The position numbers were made by a program, and so were the translations under genes. Positions 54,730-63,784 of a stretch of DNA of 64,000 nucleotides are shown piece after piece. The notes below the pieces were generated by a model. The model was given only the letters and a program-made list of their open reading frames with translations. It was not told where the DNA came from and made no database searches. Position 1 is the stretch's first letter, and every line of letters starts with the position of its first letter. Origin of the DNA: Bathymodiolus brooksi (Eukaryota; Mollusca; Bivalvia; Mytilida; Modiolidae); contig OY804589.1 in assembly GCA_963680875.1 (NCBI GenBank), forward strand, positions 30,234,962 to 30,298,961. Reading direction: 5' to 3'.

Positions 54730-56424
54730 ATGGCAACAACAACAACACAATATTGCAACATCTGTGATCATGACAATGAATCTCAATTGGCGACCACCTG
54801 GTGTACAGAATGTGAGCAATTCCTGTGTACCGACTGTAACAGGCACCATGCAAGATGTTCATCAACGAAACAACATATCGTAATTTCCATGGAAAATTAC
54901 AAAAAAATACCCGGTTCTATTAAATCTATTGAGAACAGATGCAAGAAACATGGCAATAAGTACGAATTATACTGCTCGATTCATGACGTCCCTTGTTGCA
55001 TTATGTGCATAAGAGATGGTCATAGCCATTGCCAACCTATGCGTCCCATTCTTGAGGTAACAGAAAATGCCAAGTCATCGACGGCCATTGCGCACATTGA
55101 AAGAGATCTCAAATACATCGATGCTGCATTTGAAAAAATGAAGTCAGATATCACAAATAATATTTCTGATATAGATAAACAAAAAAGAAAATGTTTGTCC
55201 GAAATTTCAACCATGCGCAAATTACTTAATGACCACTTAGATACAATTGAAAAACAAACAGTTGAAGAGATGGTATCCAAAGAAGAAAACTTACAAGTGA
55301 AATTAAAGAAAGTATTGGTTGCCTTGGAAACCAAAAGAACTGACTTTGATCATATTTGGCAAGATGTGAATAAAGTGAAGAAATATGCTAGTGATCTCCA
55401 GACGTTCATAGGAGTGAACGAAATGACGAGTGTTGTGGATGGAGAAGTTAAGAAACAGAAAGGGGCATTCGATTATGACATTTTTGAACTGAAGCTTGAC
55501 TTTTCATCAGAATTGGAATCTTTTGTGAAAAATGTTTCTAAATTTGCTGTTGTATCTGTTACGAAAAAGCATTGTAGTACCAGTCTTGTAAAAGAAGCTG
55601 AATTGCAAGCACATATTCCACAGGAAAGCAAGATGTGTGTTGCAACACAACTCACAAAAAAGACGACTGTCAATTTTCAAACTGAGGTTAATCGGCTAGT
55701 CCGTATAAAAGGTTGTGACATATTACCGGATGGCAAATGTGTATTCGCTGAACAAGAAGGCAAACGGTTGTTGATGTTTTCAAATAACGGAAAGTACGAA
55801 AAAGAGATTGTCCGGTTTTCAGGTATGCCCTATGATGTTTCATACACAGGAGAAAACATTGTAGCTGTTACAATTGTGGACAACGGTGAAGTCGTATTTG
55901 TAAACGTCATTACAAACACCATTATAAACACGGTAGATATTGGCCATGAATGTTGGGGAACCGATTTCAACATGAATCGTCTAGCCATTCGAATAATATC
56001 AAGTTCTACTCGAAGTCACATTGTATATTTAGATCACAAAGGTAAATTGATTGATCAAGTCAATATTCCTGGCATAAACTCCACAAACATATCATTACGT
56101 AATGATACCATTAAGTGTACGGACTGGATTACCAATACGATTTACTGTTATACCTTAACAGGACAACAAATTTGGACCTTCAAAGACAAAAAAATCTTAC
56201 AAGCACCAAGGGGAATTGCCTTAGATAAAAATAGGAACGTGTATGTGGCAGGTAGTGAAACAAACAACGTCGTTGTACTTTCACCTGATGGTAAAAACTG
56301 CAGACAAATATTAACCAAAAGTGATGGGTTGAATACACCGTGTTCATTACATATCAACATTGACCGTAGCGAACTCCTGGTATGTAATGAGAGGGGTCCA
56401 GCATTTGTTTTCTCGCTGCATTAA
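54730..56424 (+). CDS. Intact RING-less B-box/coiled-coil/NHL-like (TRIM-like) protein, copy 5
   Basis: Single open frame of 564 codons. The ATG at 54,730 is chosen because it lies eleven bases after the conserved acceptor-like TTTTCAG and the other copies keep it or a clear relic; the frame is also open for 16 codons upstream. Residues 9-49 form a first B-box (C9, C12, C25, C28, C33, C36, H39, H40). Residues 71-101 form a second (C71, H74, C82, C90, C93, H98). About 112-260 is predicted coiled coil, rich in Lys/Glu with TIEKQTVEEMVSKEE. From about 325 the sequence is NHL/beta-propeller-like (CDILPDGKCVFAEQEGKRLL; RGIALDKNRNVYVAGSETNN at about 493-512). No RING precedes the B-boxes, no signal peptide or membrane segment, so a cytoplasmic scaffold or regulator is likely. 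Such proteins are greatly expanded in bivalves and often proposed to act in innate immunity; that role is not shown here. Confidence 0.93.
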   Translation: MATTTTQYCNICDHDNESQLATTWCTECEQFLCTDCNRHHARCSSTKQHIVISMENYKKIPGSIKSIENRCKKHGNKYELYCSIHDVPCCIMCIRDGHSHCQPMRPILEVTENAKSSTAIAHIERDLKYIDAAFEKMKSDITNNISDIDKQKRKCLSEISTMRKLLNDHLDTIEKQTVEEMVSKEENLQVKLKKVLVALETKRTDFDHIWQDVNKVKKYASDLQTFIGVNEMTSVVDGEVKKQKGAFDYDIFELKLDFSSELESFVKNVSKFAVVSVTKKHCSTSLVKEAELQAHIPQESKMCVATQLTKKTTVNFQTEVNRLVRIKGCDILPDGKCVFAEQEGKRLLMFSNNGKYEKEIVRFSGMPYDVSYTGENIVAVTIVDNGEVVFVNVITNTIINTVDIGHECWGTDFNMNRLAIRIISSSTRSHIVYLDHKGKLIDQVNIPGINSTNISLRNDTIKCTDWITNTIYCYTLTGQQIWTFKDKKILQAPRGIALDKNRNVYVAGSETNNVVVLSPDGKNCRQILTKSDGLNTPCSLHINIDRSELLVCNERGPAFVFSLH

Positions 56425-56551
56425 ATGTAAGTTGTGCTACTGGACGTTACCAATGTTCACAGAGACCTTGTACAACTTATTGTAGTAATGGTGTAAAAGT
56501 AGTGTACATTGTAGTTAATATTTGACAGTGATGTTGATGAGAACTTACATT

Positions 56552-56594
56552 AATAAAACTAAGGTTATCCTCTTAAAGGACAAGCTAACCTTAG
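56552..56594 (+). terminator. Poly(A) signal and inverted repeat, copy 5
   Basis: AATAAA at 56,552-56,557, CTAAGGTT at 56,559-56,566, AACCTTAG at 56,587-56,594. Cleavage would be expected within or just after the hairpin. Confidence 0.65.
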
Positions 56595-56692
56595 CCGACT
56601 TTCGCTATCCTGTTTAGGTCCTTTTGTTGTATTGCTCCCAAAACTTTGAAAAATATTTGGCTTTGCAATCTTTCAATTTTTTTGCGTACCTG

Positions 56693-56915
56693 ATGATTTT
56701 CAAAACACTACACAGAAAACTAAAGATCGAGCAACGTGAAACCCACTCAAAACCGGTGGTGCACGCATGTGCTCCGGACGAGTAGGCAGTCCCTGCTCCA
56801 TATGTGGCACCCGTCATGTTATTCTTGTTACAAATCAGTGGTGAACTCATGAGCTCCGGACGAGTAGGCAGTCCCTGCTCCATATGTGGCACCCGTCACG
56901 TTATTCTTGTTACAA
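56693..56915 (-). mobile_element. RT-element 3' tail with an internal 82-bp tandem duplication
   Basis: Joined to the gene's 3' flank at about 56,697, where ~570 bp present after copy 4 are missing. GCTCCGGACGAGTAGGCAGT followed by CCCTGCTCCATATGTGGCAC occurs at 56,771 and again at 56,853. Minus-strand frames (SSGAHACTTGFEW) come from the repeat. Confidence 0.75.
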
Positions 56916-57225
56916 ACAAGGGTGTATTTAATGATAATGAACTAAATATGTGTGACGAGTGTCAAAAGAAAAACAAAGTATCTATGCTACTATTAAATTA
57001 CAAATGTATGTATTTCTTTACAAAATTAAACAAATTACAAAAAAAGTAAAAATAGTGAAATATTTTGAAGGTTATATTTAAGCTAATTAATTAAACATTA
57101 AACACTAAACAATTTGTCCATTTTCTCTGCCATGTCGGTATCAAATATGTTTTATTAATTACTTGTTGTTTAATACCAAGTGAGTAACATTTCTGTAATA
57201 TTCATGCTCGCAAGCAATAAAAAGA
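56916..57225. other. Start of spacer C, no gene seen
   Basis: TGATAATGAACTAAATATGTGTGACGAGTGTC and the following 250 bp match 21,480-21,890 and 39,010-39,300 at lower identity. No gene. Confidence 0.5.
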
Positions 57226-57560
57226 GTTTGAAGTTATCAAAAGGGGTAATCAGAATACGTAAGTCGAAGAAGGACAGACAACACAACGGCCAAAATAAAA
57301 CGGACAAACACCGATCTCCAAAGCAATGCACAAAATACTAAAGATCGAGAAACAGGAATCCCACTAAGAATCGGGTTTGGACTCATAAGTCATGAATGAG
57401 GAAAGGACTTGGAAATATTTACGACAAGTGGAACATATTTGTGGTCATTTGTGACACATATATTTCGTAATGGTTAACCAAGAAGACTCCTTGTTAGCAG
57501 CTACCCTCTGTCAAGGAAATCCTGAGAGAAACCATAGGTTCTGGATAATCGGATCAACTG
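57226..57560 (-). mobile_element. RT-element 3' end, minus strand, spacer C
   Basis: AAGAGTTTGAAGTTATCAAA at the left, AAAATACTAAAGATCGAGAA, then AGTCATGAATGAGGAAAGG, TATTTCGTAATGGTTAACC and CAAGGAAATCCTGAGAG. Shorter and more diverged than at 21.9 and 39.3 kb. Confidence 0.68.
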
Positions 57561-58370
57561 AGAGATAAGTCATGCGGTTGAAAGAGGGCATCTATGGATG
57601 AGATGTCATGTTTACAAACAATAAATCACGTGGCTTAAAGGGGGTACCTATGGATGGGATTTCCTGTCTAATAACAGTGATTAACGTAAATAAAATGTTG
57701 ACACATGTTTACAAACAATGAATCACGTGTTTAAAAGAGGGTACATATGGATGGGATATCACATTTGCAAAGAAGAGTTCGAAGATACCAAAGGGGTAAT
57801 CAGACTACGTAAGGAACAGACAACACAATGACCAAGAGAAAAAGTACAAAAGGAGAAACAACGAACTACAAAATATACACATATAACTAAATATGGGGTA
57901 ACACGAATCCACTAAAAACGGGAAGTGAATTCATGTGCTTCGGAAAGGAAATCAGTTCCTGCTCCACTAGAGCCACCCATCAGGTTAATCTAGTTACAAG
58001 CCTAGTGCTATGTCCTGAATGAGTAAAGGAACGGGAAGTGCTTACAACAAGTGGATCACGTAGTTAAAAAGATGAAATATATGGATGGGATATCATGTTT
58101 GCAAACATTAAATTACTTGGTTAAAAAGGGGTGCCTATGGATGGAATATTCTGTTTAAGCATGAATGTGGTCAAAAGCGGGTACTTATGGATTGGATGTC
58201 CTGACTACAAACTAAAAATCAGGTGGTTAAAAGGAGACATCAATAGATGGAATGTCGTATTTATAAACAATAGAACACGACTTTAAAAGTGGACACCTAT
58301 GTGTGGAATGTCGTGTTTACAAATAACAAATCACGTTGCAAAATGCTGATACGCATGGATGGGATGTCCT
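57560..58370. repeat. 55-bp tandem repeats of spacer C, split by an RT 3' tail
   Basis: TCACGTGGCTTAAAGGGGGT, ACCTATGGATGGGATTTCCT-type units at 57,560-57,775 and again at 58,060-58,370. Between them, at 57,775-58,062, lies another minus-strand RT 3' tail (AGTTCGAAGATACCAAAGGG, CTGCTCCACTAGAGCCACC) that spacers A and B lack at this place. Confidence 0.78.
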
Positions 58371-58644
58371 GATTGTCACAAGTAAAACGGCCGAATATGG
58401 ATATGATCCTCTATGCCACCACAACTTGCCATAAACGTTCAGTCTGTATGCACTGTGCATAGCTCATTGGCAGCTGCTAATGTTGTATTTTACCAGCTTA
58501 GAACTGTCCAAACATCAGACATACATTTACATACAATCATGACGGCGAATTGTGTGGCTATGCGTCACGTACAACCAGTGGAATCCCTCTACGAGAGGTT
58601 GTACTTCACAGCAAAGAAATTAGGTCAAATTTATATATACAAGT
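58350..58644 (+). repeat. Conserved spacer block, spacer C
   Basis: GGATGTCCTGATTGTCACAAG starts it. The short frame from 58,539 reads MTANCVAMRHVQPVESLYER, then LYFTAKKLGQIYIYKFKK and on into the 34-bp repeats. Third copy of the block at 22,989 and 40,527. Confidence 0.6.
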
Positions 58645-58740
58645 TCAAAAAAATAGGTCCTATTTATATACACGTGTTCAAAGAAATTAGGTCATATTTA
58701 TTATACATTTGTTCAAAGAAATTAGGTCCTATTTATTTAA
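58645..58740. repeat. 34-bp repeat array, left part
   Basis: Three units of AAATTAGGTCCTATTTATAT, ACACGTGTTCAAAG before the array is interrupted by the palindrome at 58,741. Confidence 0.85.
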
Positions 58741-58890
58741 GGATTGATCGCAAATTTTGTTCGTTTCATGAAGAAATAATCTCAAGCAGGTTGAACACAC
58801 CATGTAACCCGCGTAGCGTGTTACGCAAGGGTGTGTACAACCTGATTGAGGTTAATTCGAATGAACCGAACACATAATTTCGATCAATCC
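58741..58890. mobile_element. 150-bp near-perfect palindrome (hairpin MITE)
   Basis: GGATTGATCG (58,741-58,750) and CGATCAATCC (58,881-58,890) are exact complements. Further in, CAGGTTGAACACACC pairs with GGTGTGTACAACCTG, and the centre is GTAACCCGCG / TAGCGTGTTAC. Nearly the whole length can fold on itself. It is absent from spacers A and B. Most likely a small foldback element, but not assigned to a family. Confidence 0.8.
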
Positions 58891-58924
58891 TAATAAATTA
58901 ATTCACACCTTTTTTGCTATGATA

Positions 58925-59630
58925 TAGCTGCAGAACTGTGGCCCTTATGGTCCTTGGTCAGTTTTCTGATATTTGTGGACCAATGGGCTACGAATTTCAC
59001 CCTATTAAAAATTTGCCAAATTGTGATCTTGATTTTGTCGCACCTTTCAACAGTAATTTTCACAACAAAACGCTTTGTGAGAGCGGAGTCATGTGGATAA
59101 TTCATTTCGTTACATATTTATCTATCGCTTTCCATATTTATATAATAATAATTATACACTACTAGCTAATTATGATAACAAATGTCTCGATATTAACTGA
59201 TCCCGCCTACTTCATTCCGCCATCTTGTCATTGTGGTATTCTCGCTTTGAGGTCACATGACTTTTGAGAGCTAACTCTAACAGCAAAACACGTGTTCGAA
59301 TTGCTTACGTCTTATCGGAGGTTTTCCACGGCGCTTTTCTTATCTGAAATAAAATATTTATTCAACCTAGAATGAAATATTTTACATATATTAACCAGAA
59401 ATGTTATTTTCTTCTATGATTATTCCAATTGAGGTGAACTCTCATTCAACATTTTCACGTTTCTCATGTATTAACCGAACACGTGTTTTGTTGTTAGAGT
59501 TATCTCTCAAATGTCACGTGACCTCAAAGCGACAATACCACAACGACAAGATGGCTAAATAAAGTAGCCCTATGGGCCCCAAATATTAGAAAACTGGCCA
59601 ACAACCATAAGGGCTACGGTTCCGCAGCTA
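58925..59630. mobile_element. Foldback DNA element, copy 2 (opposite orientation)
   Basis: Starts TAGCTGCAGAACTGTGGCCC and ends GGGCTACGGTTCCGCAGCTA. The interior matches the reverse complement of 30,831-31,513: CTCGATATTAACTGATCCCGCC is here on the left, its complement on the right in the other copy. Flanks GCTATGATA (58,916-58,924) and CCTATGCTA (59,631-59,639) agree at 7 of 9 positions, a decayed 9-bp target duplication. Confidence 0.87.
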
Positions 59631-59639
59631 CCTATGCTA

Positions 59640-59854
59640 TTGAAAAATATATTTATTTTTTCAAAATAAGGAAAATAATCGAAAATAAATTTAAATAACC
59701 CCAAAGGTGCCTCATTTAAAGAAAATCGCCTGATGACAACGGCACGCGACTCCTTGAGAACGACGTCTGTTTTCAGATTCAATATATATGAAAATAACCT
59801 CAACTTTTTAAGCCAATCAAAACACGTATAAAATGATATGTGATTCTAAAATTA
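59640..59854. other. Short unique segment between insert and array
   Basis: AT-rich, no feature seen; probably part of a composite insertion into the 34-bp array. Confidence 0.4.
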
Positions 59855-61265
59855 ATTTATATACACGTGTTCCAAGAAATTAGGCCCTATTTATATATAC
59901 ATGTTAAGAAAAAAAAGTCCTATTCATATACACGTGTTTAAAGAAATTAGGTACTATTTATATACACGTGTTCAAAGAAATTAGATCATATTTAAATACA
60001 CGTGTTCAAAGAACTTAGATCATTTTATGTACACGTGCTCAAAGAAGTTAAATCCTATTTATATACACGTGTTCAAAGAATCATGTCCTTTCTATATACA
60101 CGTGTTCAAAGAAATTAGGTTCTATTTATATACACGTCTTCAAAAAAATTAGGTCGTATTTATATACACGTGTTCAAGGAAATTGGGTCCTAATTATGCA
60201 CACGTGTTTAAGGAAATTAGGTCCTCTTTACATACACGTGTTCAAAAAAAGTAGGTCCTATTTATATACACGTGTTTAAAGAAATTAGGTCTTATTTATA
60301 TACACGTGTTCAATGAAATTAGGTCCTATTTAAATACACGTGTTCAAAGAAATTAAGTCCTATTTATATAAACATGTGTTCAAGCAAATTAGATCCTATC
60401 TATATGCATGTGTTCAAAGAAATTAGATCCTATTTATATACACGTATTCAATGAAATTAGGTCTTATCTATATACACGTGTTCAAAGAAAGTAGGTCCTG
60501 TTTACATACACGTGTTCAAAGAAATTAGATCCTATTTATATGCATGTGTTCAAATAAATTAGGTCCTATTTATATACACGTGTTCAATGAAATTAGGTCC
60601 TATTTATATACTCTTGCTTAAAGAATTTAGGTCTTATTTGCATACACGTGTTCAAAGTAATTAGATCATATCTATATACACGTGTTCAAAGAAATTAGGT
60701 CCTATTTAAATTCACGTGTTCAAAGAAATTAGATCCTATTTATATACACGTGTTCAAAGAAATTAGATCCTATATATATACACGCGTTCAAGGAATTTAG
60801 GTTCTATCTATATACAGGTGTTCAAAGAAATTAGATCTTATTTATATACAAGTGTTCAAACCAATGAGGTCCAATTTATATACACGTGTTCACAGAAATT
60901 AGGCCCTATCTATATACATGTCTTCAAGGAAATTAGGTCCTATTTGCATACACGTGTTCAAAGAAATAAGGTCCTATCTATGTACACGTGTTCAAAGAAA
61001 TTCGGTTCTATTTATATACACGTGTTCAAAGAAAGTAGGTCCTATTTATAGAAACGTGTTCAAAGGAATTAGATCCTATTTATAAACATCTGTTCAAAGA
61101 AATTAGGTCCTATTTATATACACGTGTTCAAAGAAATTAGGTCCTATTTATATTCACTTGTTCAAAGAAATTAGGTCCTATTTCTATACACGTGTCCGAA
61201 GAAATTAGATCCTATTTCAATACACGTGTTCACAGAAATCAGGTTCTATTTCTATACAAGTGTTC
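59855..61265. repeat. 34-bp repeat array, main part (about 41 units)
   Basis: Unit GAAATTAGGTCCTATTTATA, TACACGTGTTCAAA, 34 bp. Most units hold the palindromic E-box core CACGTG inside ACACGTGT. Spacers A and B have only two units each at the same place. Occasional frames (YLYTSVQ, IHVFKEIRSYL) arise because three units make 102 bp. Confidence 0.96.
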
Positions 61266-61540
61266 AATCAACAGTTCAGTTATTATGAACATTATTCAAT
61301 CTGGTTGATCTGATAAATAATGAAATTTAAATAATAAAAACACGAATCAACTAATCTATCTAGTTCAAGAGTTTTAAGTGTTCACCAACCTCTGTTCTAT
61401 GTATAAAGCATTTCCTCTTCTTATTTATGTATTACGAGTTTTATCATGACGTTCGTTTCCATATCAGTATTTAAAAAAATCGATTGATTTATCAAAATGC
61501 TCAAGAGAGATATCAGACATTGTCCCACTTTCATCTGACG
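61266..61540. other. Spacer C after the array, no gene seen
   Basis: CAATCAACAGTTCAGTTATT, TGATAAATAATGAAATTTAA and ATTACGAGTTTTATCATGAC match 23,340-23,610 and 40,870-41,130. No gene. Confidence 0.55.
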
Positions 61541-61704
61541 TTGAACAGAGACCAATGTTTATCTCAGTACCGGTACCGGGTATTAACAACAATACAGCTA
61601 TGATTATCAATATAAAAACGCTGTGGTGTTGTACAATGCGCGATTTTTGTGTGTGCTTCCTAATGTACTGTGATGTATTGTGTAAAATAAATAAAATAAT
61701 ACAG

Positions 61705-61893
61705 CAGAAACTACTTGCCCTTCCGGACCATCTGAGTTCACCTCCGGTTTTTAGTGGGGTTTGTGTAACTCGATCTTTATTTGTATGCTTAATACTTTGT
61801 AGATCGTTGTTTGTCCTGTTTCATTTGGCCATTGTGTTTTCTGTCCTTCGATTTAGGGATTCTGTTTACCCCTTTGGGATCTTCAAATCTTGA
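61705..61893 (+). mobile_element. RT-element 3' tail, plus strand
   Basis: GCAGAAACTACTTGCCCTTC, GGTTTTTAGTGGGGTTTGTG, GTAGATCGTTGTTTGTCC and CCTTTGGGATCTTCAAATC. Confidence 0.72.
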
Positions 61894-63464
61894 ACACCAC
61901 GAATAACTAACAAAGGTTTGGGCGCTATAGGGGCTAAAATTGGCCCCACCTCAGTTTTGCACCTTAAAGCCTCTCCCTCTTTATCGTAATAAGCAGTGCG
62001 GATTTAGGACATATGAGGCCCTGCGCTAGTTAAGTTATGAGTCCCCTTACGTGGGCCCTGAAGAAGGTAGAGTCAGGTATACATGCTCCGGAAAATTAGG
62101 AATAATTAAAATATTACGTCATATTAGGTCAGACATGTACGCCATGTCTTCAACAAGCTAGCAGCCATTATATAATACCCAAAGCCCCAACCCGCCCAAC
62201 ACTCTTACACAGGTAACATAATGAAACTGTCAAACTTGATTAAAGGAGAACAGACAGGACAGTCATTACAGTCAACATCATGTAATTAAATTTAAACATC
62301 ATTTAACGCAGTGCTTCTCAACTTTTTTTCCCCATGGACCTCTTTTCCTCTTAATTGTTTTGATAGACCGCCATAACCATTTGATGAAAAAGCTTATTTT
62401 ATTTTTTTACTAATAAATAATTTTAGGAATTATATTATAGAAATAGTAAATGTATATGCTTTATTTGAAGTAATGCTAATTTGATGAACATAAACCTGTA
62501 TTTAGCAACTAAATTCTATGGATCCTTTATGTACACTAGTAAAACATACAGTAAAAATAACATGAATTTAAGAAAAGAAAAACATTAACCATACGCCATA
62601 CTGCTGGCAACATAATGACTAGTATTGAGACTGAGAATACATCAAACAAAATACGAAGACAGTATCGCTATCAGTAACCTTGCCTGTAACCATGAGCGAG
62701 GGTGAGAGCTTGCTTGCAAGGACATATTATTTGACCCTTAATATCAGCAAGGACGAATAGCTCTAATATGAATAACAAAAACTTAAGATAACGCCATCAT
62801 AAATAAACTGCTATTCAGAAAAAAAGGTATATCATGTGATTAATATCAGTGGTGGTGTTGCAAATATATTTACCAGAGTTGTGCACAGATAGATAATAAT
62901 CAACAGGCATATGAAGCACAGATTCAGGTGCCAAGATGTAACAGTATCTTAAAGGCCGGTTCACACGAGTGTCAAAAGCTAAGGCCACTTCATCTTGATC
63001 GATGTACGGGTGAGCACACATACCACACTCCCAAGGCAACTCATCTTGGTGTATGTATGTTGTCTTCTGTTTGGGCAAGATCTTGCCTTTGGATAGGTGT
63101 TTCCACCCCTCACCAAATATTTCCTCATCCATTATTTTTATTTACAGTCTATTTTAATATTATTACTTTTTTTTTTACTTTTATACTTCCAAAGGTTGCA
63201 TATATCAGATAACGACCAAATTACTTATTTAGGTTTCACATGTGTATTAAAAAAGGAATAACTACCCCTTTTCATTTTTTGTTATTTTGTTTCAAATTGG
63301 AAAAATATCTTGATATTAAATTTCGGGATTTGCTGCAAAGGTAACGTCAGTTTTTTTTCTCATTAGATTGAAGCTTCTCTACCAATGCAACGCCTTGAGG
63401 AATAACGTTATTAAAGTCAATTGCTATCAATAGCTATTTTATGCTACTACATTCTTCTATAAGT

Positions 63465-63715
63465 GTCCAAATTGAACAGAACGCCGTCAAATTTAAAATT
63501 GCACCACATAAGCATGAATCCATCTTCAACTTTGTTTTTGCCAATAACCAGAGGTCCCTAATAATTTGGTTTCTTTGCCACTGACCAACTGCCATGACTG
63601 ACTGCTTTGCGGTACACTCCAAAAGGCCATCAACTCTATCACTATGTCTGTAATCGCTTCGAAACAGAACGCCTTCAAATTTAAAATTACACCACATAAG
63701 CAAAACTCCATCGTA
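63465..63715. repeat. Direct duplication about 190 bp apart
   Basis: GAACAGAACGCCGTCAAATTT, AAAATTGCACCACATAAGCA (63,473-63,515) recurs as GAAACAGAACGCCTTCAAAT, AAAATTACACCACATAAGCA (63,660-63,702). Function unknown. Confidence 0.7.
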
Positions 63716-63784
63716 AAACATTGTTCGGCAGGAAGACGAGGCCGCCTAAAGACATATATCCCCCCCCCCCCACGAAACGTAGCA

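Larger units (their letters stand above)
38941..56755 (+). repeat. Segmental duplication, second unit (spacer B plus gene copy 5)
   Basis: About 17.8 kb, the sister of 21,400-38,940. The extra length comes mainly from a longer 50-bp array (about 84 against 44 units). Unit B lacks the foldback element and the 24-bp-end MITE of unit A, and has a ~240-bp deletion between two SINE tails near 41,220. Confidence 0.85.
61541..63784. other. Segment without counterpart in spacers A and B; transposon ends, no gene recognised
   Basis: Between two stretches that match the other spacers lies about 2.2 kb that does not. It holds an RT 3' tail (61,705-61,893), hAT-type starts such as CAGTGCGGATTTAGGAC near 61,995 and CAGTGCTTCTCAACTTTTTT near 62,311, and AAAGGCCGGTTCACACGAG near 62,951. 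On the minus strand 63,132-62,815 is a 105-residue frame (MDEEIFGEGWKHLSKGK...) that runs through the GGCCGGTTCACACG segment; I do not recognise it and think it fortuitous. Most likely a composite insertion. Confidence 0.5.

Noticed and set aside
18663..56424. Idea that the gene copies are processed retrogenes (single-exon coding region)
   Set aside because: Upstream acceptor, promoter-like block and long flanks are co-duplicated, and there is no poly(A) tract at the 3' ends.
60818..61051. Open frame with YLYTSVQ / IHVFKEIRSYL repeats
   Set aside because: Artefact of the 34-bp array (three units equal 102 bp).
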